This document shows positions 42,760 through 51,850 of a DNA stretch of 64,000 bases, in pieces (position 1 is the stretch's first letter; every line of letters begins with the position of its first letter). The notes beneath the pieces are model-generated. The model was given only the letters and a program-made list of their open reading frames with translations, was not told the DNA's origin and did no database searches. Source of the stretch: a bacterium 336/3 (GTDB lineage: Bacteria > Bacteroidota > Bacteroidia > Cytophagales > Thermonemataceae); contig LJIE01000001.1 of the NCBI GenBank assembly GCA_001281695.1, positions 254,107 through 318,106 on the forward strand. Direction: 5' to 3'. The translations under genes were made by a program, and so were the position numbers.

Positions 42760-43446
42760 ATGAAAAAAATCTCAATTCTTACATTATTTATCCTTTTTTA
42801 TAGTCAAATTTTTGCCCAAAAAAATGAAATAGGTGTTTTTGCTGGTGGAACATTTTACAGAGGAGAAGTCTCAGATTTTAGTTGGAAAAGCCCAGGAGCT
42901 TTAGGCGGACTGATGTTTAGACAAAACTGGAATAGAGCATTTTCAACGCAACTAACCTTTTCAAGAGGGAATGCGAAAGGAGCGGATAGAAATAGTACAG
43001 GAGCTATTGCTCAACAACGAAATTATGAATTTACAACTCGTATTACAGAGCTTTCTGCCCAACTGGTATATAATTTTTATGATTTTGGACATTTTGCGGA
43101 AACGCATCCTTGGACACCTTATCTATTTGGAGGAGTAGCAGGTTTTGTAATGAGCCCACAAAATAGCCAAGATAATAATGCTCCTTATACTACCATGCAA
43201 TTTGCTATACCATTTGGTGTGGGAGCTAAATTTATGGTAAATGAAAACTGGAATATTAGTTTGCAGTTTGGAGCAAGAAAAACGTTTACAGATTACTTAG
43301 ATGATGTGTATGTAACAGGTACAAGAGACCCCAAATTGTTTGCGGGTAATCCTAATGACAAGGATATGTATTTCAATGCAAGTATAGGCATTAGCTATGT
43401 ATTTCAGTCACGTCCTTGTCCAAGTTTCTACAAGATTCGCTATTAA
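42760..43446 (+). CDS. DUF6089 outer membrane beta-barrel protein (paralogue 2)
   Basis: 228 residues from MKKISILTLF; an upstream TTG extension runs through the terminator and is rejected. Signal peptide ends QIFAQ. Shares GVFAGGTFYRGEVSDF, PYLFGGVAGFVMSP, IPFGVGAKFMVNENWNISLQFGARKTFTDYLDDVY and a CPSFYKIRY end with paralogue 1, but lacks the long loop before its last strand. It overlaps the convergent lipoprotein gene by 4 bases. Confidence 0.83.
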   Translation: MKKISILTLFILFYSQIFAQKNEIGVFAGGTFYRGEVSDFSWKSPGALGGLMFRQNWNRAFSTQLTFSRGNAKGADRNSTGAIAQQRNYEFTTRITELSAQLVYNFYDFGHFAETHPWTPYLFGGVAGFVMSPQNSQDNNAPYTTMQFAIPFGVGAKFMVNENWNISLQFGARKTFTDYLDDVYVTGTRDPKLFAGNPNDKDMYFNASIGISYVFQSRPCPSFYKIRY

Positions 43447-43655
43447 GGTTCTTCTTTTACAGTTTCAGAAGTTACTTTTACACCAGAAGTATCTTTAGAC
43501 GTTTTGTTCGTAGTGTCAGTTTTCTTTTCTGACTCAACCTTTATGGTGTCTTTTTTTACTTCTGTTTTGGTAGTATCAGACTTAACATCTTTTTTGTTTT
43601 CACCGCCACAAGCAGTAAAAAATGCTATACTTAAAATAAAAACAAGGGCTTTCAT
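43443..43655 (-). CDS. Small lysine/threonine-rich lipoprotein
   Basis: 70 residues. Signal peptide with lipobox FFTACGG, then a low-complexity tail of Lys, Thr, Asp, Glu and Ser (KSDTTKTEVKKDT) with no fold expected. A short surface or periplasmic tether is plausible. Unknown function. It overlaps the end of the DUF6089 gene and lies 47 bases after coaBC's stop. Confidence 0.65.
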   Translation of the reverse strand: MKALVFILSIAFFTACGGENKKDVKSDTTKTEVKKDTIKVESEKKTDTTNKTSKDTSGVKVTSETVKEEP

Positions 43656-43702
43656 GGCTTAAAATGTTTTAATAAGTTCAAATATAAAATTTAAAAAATA
43701 AA

Positions 43703-44902
43703 TTACTCAAATTTTTCTTTAAGAATTGTCTGAACGATATCTTCTGCAACATCTTTTTTAGATTTTAAACTAAAATCTACTCTTTTACCTTCTTTTGTCA
43801 TAATACTAATTTTATTGGTATCATGAGCAAAACCAGCTCCAGCATCTTGTAAAGAATTGAGAACAATCATGTCAAAATTTTTGGATTCAAGCTTTTTCAA
43901 AGCATTTTCGGTTTCGTTGTTGGTTTCTAAAGCAAAACCTACAAAAACTTGGTCATTTTTTTTGTTTTTTCCAAGTGTAGCAGCTATATCTACATTTTTT
44001 ACAAGTTCCAAAACCATTTCAGGGCTATTCTTTTTGATTTTTTCTTTTGCCATTTCTTTAGGGCGATAATCAGCAACAGCAGCAGAAAAAATACAAATAT
44101 CAATATTATCAATCATACTTTGGCAAGCATCAAACATATTTTGAGCAGAAGGGGTTTTAATTAGCTTAACACCTTGTGGTACAGGCAAGTTGGTAGTTCC
44201 TGAAACAAGGGTTACTTCTGCACCTTTTTGTGCAAAATTTTCTGCAATAGCATAACCCATTTTACCTGTAGAATGATTGCTAATGAAACGAACAGGGTCA
44301 ATGGCTTCTTGGGTTGCTCCTGCTGTAATGAGTACTTTTTTGCCTGCAAAAATAAATTTTGAAGTAAAGTGATTTTCTATAAATTGTACAATATGTTCTG
44401 GTTCAGCCATTCGCCCCTCGCCTATAAGTCCACTGGCTAACTCACCAAATTCAGAGGGAATAATATAATTACCATAGTTTTGTAATTGTTTTAGATTATT
44501 TTGTGTACTTGGATGTTTGTACATATCCAAATCCATAGCTGGTGCAAAAAATACTGGACATTTTGCAGAAAGATAAACAGCAGAAATTAGGTTATCACAT
44601 AAGCCATGGACACATTTGGCTATAGAGTTGGCAGAGGCTGGTGCAAAAACAATTAAATCAGCCCATAAACCCAAATCGACATGATTATTCCATTGTCCAG
44701 TTTTATCTTTTACAAAATCTATCAATACAGGTTTTTTAGAAAGAGTTGAAAGTGTAAGAGGAGTAATAAACTCTGTAGCATTTTCAGACATAAGTACTTG
44801 TACTTCTGCTCCTTGCTTTATAAGTAAACGAACAAGTAAAGCAGATTTATAAGCAGCGATACTTGCTGTAACAATTACAATAATTTTCTTACCTTGAATC
44901 AT
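43703..44902 (-). CDS. coaBC: Bifunctional phosphopantothenoylcysteine decarboxylase / phosphopantothenate-cysteine ligase
   Basis: 399 residues. The CoaC flavoprotein half (to about 185) has TASIAAYKSALLVRLL, the active-site His in WNNHVDLG, and APASANSIAK plus PAMDLDMYKHP. The CoaB half follows with ITAGATQEAIDPVRFISNHSTGKMG, AAVADYRP and the KIKK region. Catalyses two steps of CoA synthesis. Its start overlaps the sterol desaturase gene by 14 bases, so it ends a long minus-strand run that includes fadD, a CoA-using enzyme. Confidence 0.95.
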   Translation of the reverse strand: MIQGKKIIVIVTASIAAYKSALLVRLLIKQGAEVQVLMSENATEFITPLTLSTLSKKPVLIDFVKDKTGQWNNHVDLGLWADLIVFAPASANSIAKCVHGLCDNLISAVYLSAKCPVFFAPAMDLDMYKHPSTQNNLKQLQNYGNYIIPSEFGELASGLIGEGRMAEPEHIVQFIENHFTSKFIFAGKKVLITAGATQEAIDPVRFISNHSTGKMGYAIAENFAQKGAEVTLVSGTTNLPVPQGVKLIKTPSAQNMFDACQSMIDNIDICIFSAAVADYRPKEMAKEKIKKNSPEMVLELVKNVDIAATLGKNKKNDQVFVGFALETNNETENALKKLESKNFDMIVLNSLQDAGAGFAHDTNKISIMTKEGKRVDFSLKSKKDVAEDIVQTILKEKFE

Positions 44903-45794
44903 TTTTATAAAGAATTATAGAGGCTGTTTGTTCTTCTGTGGTTTCTAATTCGTGTGTTGGTTGCCACTCTGGAGGTCCGAAAATATACATCCAACGTTCT
45001 TTCCAAGTGGATGCGTGTCTTACGTCTTTCCAGATATTAAACCATTCATGGAAGACAACTTTAAAAGGATTATTTTGTTCGATAGGCTTGGTAATACCGA
45101 AACTAATAGGTTTTTGAGTGTTTTCGGGTATAAATGTTCCAAAAAATTTATCCCAAATAATAAAAACCATAGACATATTTTTATCTATGTATTCAGGTTC
45201 TTTGGCATGATGCACTCTATGATGTGAAGGTGTAACCATAATCCACTCTACCCATTTCCAACGTTTAAACCATGAACTGTGCACAAAAAAACCATAAGTT
45301 TGTCCCAATGCATAAACCAACATAATATCAATTCCTTTAAAACCCATTAAAATAAGAGGTATATAAAAAGGAAATTTATAAATAGGTTGAAATATAGATG
45401 AACGTAACCCAGTTGTAAAATTAAAAAACTCGGAAGAATGATGAATATTGTGTACAGCCCAAAAAAAACGACAGCGATGTTCTAAAAAATGAATTAAGTA
45501 ATAAAAAAAATCTTGAAGAACAAACAGGCTTATCCAATACAACCAGTTCGTATGCTCCCAATGAACAAAACTATATTTTTCAAAAATAGAAAGCAATGCA
45601 AGTCCAAAAATAACACGAACAGCAATATCAATAACTACATTGAAACTACCCATGAGCAAATTATTGAATATATCTTGCCAAGAGTACCACTTTTTACCTT
45701 GAAAATTCCCAATCATCATTTCAAGAGCAATAAAAATGGTATAAATAGGAATAGTAACAAAAGCTAATATTTTCTCAAAATAAGATATATCCAT
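44889..45794 (-). CDS. Sterol desaturase / fatty acid hydroxylase-family membrane protein
   Basis: 301 residues from the internal Met (MDISYFEKILAF); an upstream start 22 codons earlier would sit inside comM. Several transmembrane helices flank the histidine boxes HFLEH, HNIHHS and HHRVHH, which bind a di-iron centre. Family members hydroxylate or desaturate lipids with O2. Substrate here unknown; hopanoid, fatty acid or carotenoid are possible. Lies between comM and coaBC. Confidence 0.87.
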   Translation of the reverse strand: MDISYFEKILAFVTIPIYTIFIALEMMIGNFQGKKWYSWQDIFNNLLMGSFNVVIDIAVRVIFGLALLSIFEKYSFVHWEHTNWLYWISLFVLQDFFYYLIHFLEHRCRFFWAVHNIHHSSEFFNFTTGLRSSIFQPIYKFPFYIPLILMGFKGIDIMLVYALGQTYGFFVHSSWFKRWKWVEWIMVTPSHHRVHHAKEPEYIDKNMSMVFIIWDKFFGTFIPENTQKPISFGITKPIEQNNPFKVVFHEWFNIWKDVRHASTWKERWMYIFGPPEWQPTHELETTEEQTASIILYKNDSR

Positions 45795-45847
45795 AAAATT
45801 TAGAAAAAAGTTAGGAGTTGCAAATATAGTTAAAAAGCTAATAATTT

Positions 45848-47392
45848 TTAAGCTCCCCAACCCTCTTTGTCTAAATCTCTATATCTGATAGCTTCTGCCA
45901 AATGTTCTAATTTAATTTGTTCACTTTCAGCTAAATCGGCAATAGTTCGAGCTACTTTTAGAATTCTATCATAAGCCCTTGCAGAAAGACCTTTTTTCTC
46001 CATAGCAACTTTTAAAAGCTGCTTTCCTACATCATCAATAAAACAAATCTCTTTGACTAATTGCGAAGGTATCATGGCATTGGAGTAGATATTTTTCATG
46101 CCCAACGTCTCAAAACGTTTGGTTTGTATTTCTCGAGCTTTGATGACACGTTCTCTGATAGTAGCACTACTTTCAGCCTTTTTTGTAGAACTTAATTCAT
46201 CAAAAGAAACAGGAGTAACTTCTACATGTAAGTCAATTCTATCTAAAAGAGGTCCACTTACTTTATTCAAATATTTTTGAACACTTCCAGGAGGGCAAAC
46301 ACATTCTTTCTCAGGATGGTTGTAATACCCACAGGGACAAGGATTCATGGAAGCTATGAGCATAAAATTTGCAGGAAAATCCACAGAAACTTTAGCCCTT
46401 GATATACTCACTTGTCTTTCTTCCAAAGGTTGTCGCATTACTTCTAAAACTGTTCTTTTAAATTCAGGTAATTCATCTAAAAATAAAACACCATTGTGAG
46501 CCAGAGATATTTCACCAGGTTGAGGAATAGCTCCACCTCCAACCAATGCAACATCACTAATGGTATGGTGTGGGGATCTAAAGGGTCTTGTAGAAATCAG
46601 AGAAGTTTCTGTACCTAATTTTCCTGCTACAGAATGAATTTTGGTGGTTTCGAGAGCTTCTTGTAATGTAAGTGGAGGCAAAATGGTTGCAATACGTTTA
46701 GCAAGCATGGTTTTTCCTGCCCCAGGAGGTCCAATCATGATGGCATTGTGTCCGCCAGCGGCAGCAATTTCTAAGGCTCTTTTCATACTTTCTTGCCCTT
46801 GAACATCTGCAAAATCTACTTCGTATTTATCTAAATTCTCAGAAAACAATTTTCGTGTATCTTTTTGGAGAGGCTCTACATTGTTTTTTCCTGTAAGAAA
46901 ATCTAAGGCTTCTTCTAATTTTTCTACACCAATCACATCCAAATTATTTACGATGGCAGCTTCTGAGGCATTTTCTTTTGGTAAAATAAAGCCTTTAAAA
47001 CCTTGTTTCCGAGCTTCAATGGCAATAGGCAATACCCCCTTGATAGGGCGAAGCAATCCATCTAAAGAAAGTTCACCCATAATAATGTATTTGTCTATGT
47101 CTTTAGCATGAATTTGCTCAGAGGCAGCTAATAAACCTACTGCAATAGACAAATCATAAGCTGCTCCTTCTTTACGAATATCGGCAGGAGCAAGATTAAC
47201 AACAATTTTTTGTCTTGGAAAAAAATAACCTAAATGTTTGAGAGCTGATTCTACTCTTTGAGCGGATTCTTTTACAGCATTATCGGGCAAACCAACCATA
47301 AATAAGCCTTGCCCTTGCCCAACATTTATTTCAATGGTAATAGGAAATGCGTTTACACCATATACAGCACTACCAAAAACTTTTGCAAGCAT
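45848..47392 (-). CDS. comM: ComM/YifB-family Mg-chelatase-like AAA+ ATPase
   Basis: 514 residues. N-terminal Lon-like/S5-type domain (VNVGQGQGLFMVGLPDNAVKESAQRV), AAA core with Walker A MIGPPGAGKTMLAKR and Walker B region LFLDELPEF, sensor region NPCPCGYYNHPEKECVCPPG, which holds a Cys-rich zinc-like loop, and a C-terminal lid (LSARAYDRILKVARTIADLA). ComM is a branch-migration helicase in natural transformation of Gram-negative bacteria. Length normal. 21 bases after pfkA. Confidence 0.92.
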   Translation of the reverse strand: MLAKVFGSAVYGVNAFPITIEINVGQGQGLFMVGLPDNAVKESAQRVESALKHLGYFFPRQKIVVNLAPADIRKEGAAYDLSIAVGLLAASEQIHAKDIDKYIIMGELSLDGLLRPIKGVLPIAIEARKQGFKGFILPKENASEAAIVNNLDVIGVEKLEEALDFLTGKNNVEPLQKDTRKLFSENLDKYEVDFADVQGQESMKRALEIAAAGGHNAIMIGPPGAGKTMLAKRIATILPPLTLQEALETTKIHSVAGKLGTETSLISTRPFRSPHHTISDVALVGGGAIPQPGEISLAHNGVLFLDELPEFKRTVLEVMRQPLEERQVSISRAKVSVDFPANFMLIASMNPCPCGYYNHPEKECVCPPGSVQKYLNKVSGPLLDRIDLHVEVTPVSFDELSSTKKAESSATIRERVIKAREIQTKRFETLGMKNIYSNAMIPSQLVKEICFIDDVGKQLLKVAMEKKGLSARAYDRILKVARTIADLAESEQIKLEHLAEAIRYRDLDKEGWGA

Positions 47393-47413
47393 ATTATATT
47401 TCTCGTTTATATA

Positions 47414-48388
47414 TTAAATACTCAGTATTTTCACCATTTCTATCATTTCTTGGCTAATAGGTTTGTCTTTTTGGAACGTGTCTTCAAAAGGAGTAAAAAC
47501 AATTTGGTCATTAATGATGCCTGCCATTACATTTTTATACCCAGTCAGAAGTCCATCTACAGCAGCCAAACCCAAACGACTAGCTAAAATTCTATCTCTG
47601 GCTGTAGGTGAGCCACCTCTTTGGATATGCCCTAATGTACTGACACGAATATCAAATTGATTTGGGAGTAATGTTTTTATTTTTTCTGCAACTACTTGAG
47701 CGTTTCCTTCTTCATCACCTTCTGCTACTACAATAATAGAAGAGGTCTTAGACCTGCTCCAACCTGCTTGCAAAATAGATGCCACTTCATCTGAACCCAT
47801 CAAAGTTTCTGGCACCATTACAATTTCTGCCCCCCCTGCAATACCACAAGCAATAGCAATATAACCAGAATCTCTCCCCATAACTTCTATAAAAAATACC
47901 CTATCATGAGAATCGGCGGTATCTCTAATTTTATCAATAGCGTCTAAAGCCGTATTGATAGCTGTATCATAGCCAATGGTATAATCTGTACCATATAAAT
48001 CATTATCAATAGTACCTGGACAACCTACAGTAGGAATTCCATATTCTTGGTAAAATTCTGCTGCACCTCTGAATGTTCCATCACCTCCAATTGCTACAAT
48101 GCCTTCTATTCCAAATTTTTGGATGTTATCAAAAGCTTTTTTTCTACCTTCTACTGTCAAAAATTCCTTGCTACGGGCAGATTTGAGAATTGTTCCTCCT
48201 TTCTGTATGGTATTACTTACAGAATGAGATTGTAAAGGGATAATATTACCTTGTATCATTCCATTGTAACCTCTAATAATTCCAAATACATCAAGACCTT
48301 TATAAATGCCACCTCTTACTACAGCTCTCACACAAGCATTCATCCCAGGGGAATCTCCTCCAGAAGTAAAAACAGCTATTTTTTTCAT
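47414..48388 (-). CDS. pfkA: ATP-dependent 6-phosphofructokinase
   Basis: 324 residues. Phosphorylates fructose 6-phosphate. TSGGDSPGMNACVR, GGDGTFRGA (Gly after GGD rather than Asp, so ATP not pyrophosphate) and PGTIDNDL (catalytic Asp) are intact, with MGRDSGYIA and HIQRGGSPTARDR. Standard length. It starts 5 bases after the stop of fadD. Confidence 0.95.
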   Translation of the reverse strand: MKKIAVFTSGGDSPGMNACVRAVVRGGIYKGLDVFGIIRGYNGMIQGNIIPLQSHSVSNTIQKGGTILKSARSKEFLTVEGRKKAFDNIQKFGIEGIVAIGGDGTFRGAAEFYQEYGIPTVGCPGTIDNDLYGTDYTIGYDTAINTALDAIDKIRDTADSHDRVFFIEVMGRDSGYIAIACGIAGGAEIVMVPETLMGSDEVASILQAGWSRSKTSSIIVVAEGDEEGNAQVVAEKIKTLLPNQFDIRVSTLGHIQRGGSPTARDRILASRLGLAAVDGLLTGYKNVMAGIINDQIVFTPFEDTFQKDKPISQEMIEMVKILSI

Positions 48389-48393
48389 AAAAT

Positions 48394-50181
48394 TTAGATG
48401 CTTAAAGTGGCTTCTTCTTGGTAAATATGATTAATATAAATTTGATACTTTGTAAGAATATTTTTTCTTTTTAACTTGAGAGTAGGTGTTAACTCCCCTC
48501 CTTCAATACTCCAAACAGAAGGTAATACCATGAATCTCTTTAGTTTCTCATACTGAGCTAATCCATGATTTACTTCATTAATTTCATCTTGATATAAAGA
48601 AATTACCTGAGGATTATTGACCATTTCTTCTAATGTTGTATAAACAATATTATTTTCTAAACACCAATTTTTAAGCTCTTGCTCCATAGGAGCAATTAGA
48701 ACGGCAGGGTATTTTTGGTTTTCTCCAATAACCATTGCTTGTTCAATAAACAAAGAAAGTTTAAGTTGATTTTCAATGTGTTGAGGAGCAATATATTTAC
48801 CCCCTGAAGTTTTGAAAATCTCTTTCTTTCTATCTGTAATTTTTAGGTATTTCCCTTGGATGAACTCCCCTATATCACCTGTTTTAAGCCAACCATCTTC
48901 TGTAAAAGTTTCTGCAGTTTTTTCGGGTTGTTTGTAGTAACCTTTCATTACATTATCTCCTTTCACAAGAATTTCGCCATCATCAGCAATTTTTACTTGT
49001 ACACCTTCAACTACTTTGCCAACTGTACCAATACAATAATCTTCTTTCGCTGGCATACCAGCTGTAATAACAGGAGATGTTTCAGTCATGCCATATCCTT
49101 CTAAAACAGGAATACAAGCTCCCCAGAAAATACGAGCCAATTTAGGATTGAGAGCAGCACTACCACAAATAACATATTTTACATTACCTCCTAAAGCTTC
49201 TCGCCATTTATCAAATACTAAATTGTTTGCAATACTTAACTGAATATTATAAACTAAGCCTTTATTTTCTTGAGTATCATATTCTTGTGCTAAATCTAAT
49301 GCCCAATGAAACATTTTTTGAGCCACAGGCGAAAGCTCACGAGCTTTACCTAATATTTTCTCATAAACTTTTTCTAAAATTCTTGGAACTGCTGTAAATA
49401 CATGAGGTTGAACTTCTTTCATGTTTTCTCCTATAGTATCCATATTTTCAGCATAATAAATAGAAATGCCTTTATAAATATAAGCATTGGTTACAGTACG
49501 CTCAAAAATATGACACATGGGCAAGAAACTCAGAGCTATATGCTCTTCTCCCAATACAAGACTACTAATAGCAGCCTTGATATTACTTACCACATTTTTA
49601 TGAGTAAGCATTACTCCTTTGGGTGTACCAGTAGTACCTGAGGTATAAATAATTGTGAATAAATCTTCTGGAGTGATAGATTTTTTGATAGAGTCTAAGT
49701 TTTTGACATTTTCTTGCCCACCTAAATCGCTTACAATTTTCCAATGTTGTGTATTAGCTATTTTATCAAAAGTGTAAATTTTATCAGGAGTGAGTTCAGG
49801 AACATTTTTGACAGCTTTCAAAACTTTATCATAAATTTCTTGAGTCCCAGCAAAAACAATTTTAGTCTCAGAATCTTTAAGAATATATTCATAATCTTCG
49901 GAAGTGATAGTAGGATACATAGGAACACTTACAGCACCTATTTGCTGAATACCAAAATCTACAAAATTCCATTCTGGACGATTTGGAGAAATAATAGCTA
50001 CTTTGTCATCCTTTTTTATACCTAATTTCTTCAATCCTAAGGATATTCTATTGGCTGCATCAATAAAATCTTGTGTACTATAAGTCGTCCATCCACCATA
50101 TTCTTTTAAAGCTAAAGCATCTCTTTTAGGAAAATGATAACTTTGGTATTCTAACAGGTCAAAAACGCGTGTAACTTCCAT
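48394..50181 (-). CDS. Long-chain acyl-CoA synthetase (AMP-forming)
   Basis: 595 residues from MEVTRVFDLL; the frame opens 13 codons earlier. Activates fatty acids to acyl-CoA through acyl-AMP. Core motifs: YTSGTTGTPKGVMLTHKN (P-loop), GYGMTETSPVI, GWLKTGDIGEF and KEIFKTSGGKYIAP. Similar to the FadD15/eukaryote-like long-chain synthetase group. It is the first gene of the minus-strand run continuing into pfkA. Beta-oxidation genes are at 36.4-40.1 kb. Confidence 0.92.
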   Translation of the reverse strand: MEVTRVFDLLEYQSYHFPKRDALALKEYGGWTTYSTQDFIDAANRISLGLKKLGIKKDDKVAIISPNRPEWNFVDFGIQQIGAVSVPMYPTITSEDYEYILKDSETKIVFAGTQEIYDKVLKAVKNVPELTPDKIYTFDKIANTQHWKIVSDLGGQENVKNLDSIKKSITPEDLFTIIYTSGTTGTPKGVMLTHKNVVSNIKAAISSLVLGEEHIALSFLPMCHIFERTVTNAYIYKGISIYYAENMDTIGENMKEVQPHVFTAVPRILEKVYEKILGKARELSPVAQKMFHWALDLAQEYDTQENKGLVYNIQLSIANNLVFDKWREALGGNVKYVICGSAALNPKLARIFWGACIPVLEGYGMTETSPVITAGMPAKEDYCIGTVGKVVEGVQVKIADDGEILVKGDNVMKGYYKQPEKTAETFTEDGWLKTGDIGEFIQGKYLKITDRKKEIFKTSGGKYIAPQHIENQLKLSLFIEQAMVIGENQKYPAVLIAPMEQELKNWCLENNIVYTTLEEMVNNPQVISLYQDEINEVNHGLAQYEKLKRFMVLPSVWSIEGGELTPTLKLKRKNILTKYQIYINHIYQEEATLSI

Positions 50182-50272
50182 ATTATTAAGGTATTTTTGT
50201 TTTCTAGAAAAAAAAATCATTTGCTAATATAATCAAAAATATTTTTGAAAAGAATAAAAAACCAATATTTAT

Positions 50273-50297
50273 CCAAGAGAATGTCTTGGCTTTTTTT
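50273..50297 (+). terminator. Orphan terminator-like hairpin upstream of sodA
   Basis: CCAAGA, loop GAATG, TCTTGG then C and seven T. No plus-strand gene precedes it; it lies between divergent fadD and sodA, 102 bases before the sodA start. It could end a short leader or small RNA. Confidence 0.4.
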
Positions 50298-50399
50298 AAC
50301 AAATTCATTAAAATTACTCCCAATAAATAACTTTTTTAGAATCTATTTGGTTATTTATAAAACAGATAAATCTATTTTTCAATTAAACTTTCTAAATCT

Positions 50400-51008
50400 A
50401 TGGCATTTACACAAGCCCCATTATCTTACGCAGAAAATGCTTTAGAGCCTCATATTGATGCTCAAACAATGAATATCCATTATGGCAAACACCATGTGGC
50501 TTACATTACAAATCTCAATAATGCAGTGGCTGGTACAGATGCAGAAAATCTAAGTATTGAAGAAATTTGTAAAAATATTAGTAAATACTCTCCTGCTGTA
50601 CGCAATAATGGTGGAGGGCACTTCAATCATACACTTTTCTGGGAAATTATGGGTCCTAATGCTGGTGGAGTACCTACTGGCGAATTGGGAGATGCTATTG
50701 TTAAGAAATTTGGTTCTTTTGATACATTCAAAGAGGAGTTTTCTAAGGCTGCTATGACTCGCTTTGGTTCAGGTTGGGCTTGGCTTTGTGTAGAAAATGG
50801 AGAACTAAAAATCTGTTCTACTGCTAATCAGGATAACCCTTTGATGGATATTGAAGGAGTTCGTTGTGGAACACCTATTTTAGGTTTAGACGTTTGGGAA
50901 CACGCTTACTACTTGAAGTACCAAAACCGTAGAGCAGACTACGTAGGGTCATTTTTTAATGTGGTAAACTGGAATAAAGTTACAGAATTATACAAAAAAG
51001 CTCTTTAA
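50400..51008 (+). CDS. sodA: Superoxide dismutase, Mn type
   Basis: 202 residues. Metal ligands H27, H77 ([11 protein letters not shown]), D164 and H168 (DVWEHAYY). The second-sphere Gln comes from the C-terminal domain (TANQDNPL), and the N-terminal position is Gly (NNGGGHF), which marks Mn rather than Fe enzymes by known sequence rules. No signal peptide, so cytoplasmic. Starts at the ATG of MAFTQAPL. Followed by a hairpin terminator. Confidence 0.95.
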   Translation: MAFTQAPLSYAENALEPHIDAQTMNIHYGKHHVAYITNLNNAVAGTDAENLSIEEICKNISKYSPAVRNNGGGHFNHTLFWEIMGPNAGGVPTGELGDAIVKKFGSFDTFKEEFSKAAMTRFGSGWAWLCVENGELKICSTANQDNPLMDIEGVRCGTPILGLDVWEHAYYLKYQNRRADYVGSFFNVVNWNKVTELYKKAL

Positions 51009-51049
51009 AAAACAAAAAGCCCTGAATTTTCGGGGCTTTTTGTTTTTTA
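51009..51049. terminator. Bidirectional terminator between sodA and the convergent barrel gene
   Basis: AACAAAAAGCCC / GGGCTTTTTGTT stem with a short AT loop and one internal mismatch, flanked by A and T runs. Confidence 0.85.
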
Positions 51050-51742
51050 GTCGTTATCTCCAAATAAAAGTGTAGCACTAATACCTACATTGGTATTGAA
51101 TAATTCTCTTCCACTATTATCGGGACTGATATTCACAAACCCTGGGCTATAATATACACCCAATTGCATATTGCGTAGTTCTACACCTGCCGAAACAGTA
51201 AGCCCCATATCAAAACGGCGAAGATTTACAGGATTTGATAAGGAAGTTTCATTACCCCATTTGATAGGTTCTGATGAATCTAAAAGAATAGTGGTAGTTC
51301 CTCCACTTGTAGTTTCTACTTTAGCAGTGTTTTTTCCAGCTATCCCATAAGCCAAGTAAGGACCAGCCATCCCATAAATTTTTAAGTTTTCTAAACCAAA
51401 ACGAACCCCCAAAAGCAAAGGCATTTCTACATACAAAGGATTAGCCTTGATAGTAGTTTTGGTAGTAATACCACCTAGTGTTAGAGATTCTTGTATTTTA
51501 GAACCCTTGCTATTAACTTGTAATGCTGGCTGAAAGAACAACACCTTATTGAAGCTATAATCTAAAACAACACCAGCCTGATAGCCAAAAAGCATTTTGG
51601 TTTCGTCTGTAAGTCCTGTTCTGTCGTCTGGTTTATTACGCATATCAGCTAGCTGTAAACCACCCTTTACGCCAAATCTTGTTTGTGCTGAAGCAAAAAA
51701 ACTTGTCAATAATAAAGCAAATAAAACACTAATCTTTTTCAT
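51047..51742 (-). CDS. Outer membrane beta-barrel protein (PorT-like/OMP_b-brl_2)
   Basis: 231 residues from MKKISVLFALLLTSFFASAQ, a standard signal peptide; the frame is open 28 codons further, across a terminator, which I reject. Barrel strands: TRFGVKGGLQLADM, YQAGVVLDYSFN, FFQPALQVNSKGSK, PLLLGVRFGLENLKIYGMAGPYLAYG, MGLTVSAGVELR, and the C-terminal LFGDND. Typical of the PorT-family porin-like proteins of Bacteroidota; the specific partner is unknown. Confidence 0.82.
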   Translation of the reverse strand: MKKISVLFALLLTSFFASAQTRFGVKGGLQLADMRNKPDDRTGLTDETKMLFGYQAGVVLDYSFNKVLFFQPALQVNSKGSKIQESLTLGGITTKTTIKANPLYVEMPLLLGVRFGLENLKIYGMAGPYLAYGIAGKNTAKVETTSGGTTTILLDSSEPIKWGNETSLSNPVNLRRFDMGLTVSAGVELRNMQLGVYYSPGFVNISPDNSGRELFNTNVGISATLLFGDND

Positions 51743-51789
51743 AAAAAATTGATTTGATGATGAAACCTCTATTTCAAATATAATGCTAA

Positions 51790-51837
51790 AGAAACAAAAA
51801 ATGTCAAAGTTTTTAAGCTCTGACATTTTTTGTTTCT
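51790..51837 (-). terminator. Terminator after mdh
   Basis: A perfect 17-bp stem (AGAAACAAAAAATGTCA and its complement) with a 14-base loop; A/T-rich ends give a U tract on the minus strand. It lies just past the mdh stop. Confidence 0.8.
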
Positions 51838-51850
51838 GAAAATGAGTAGA

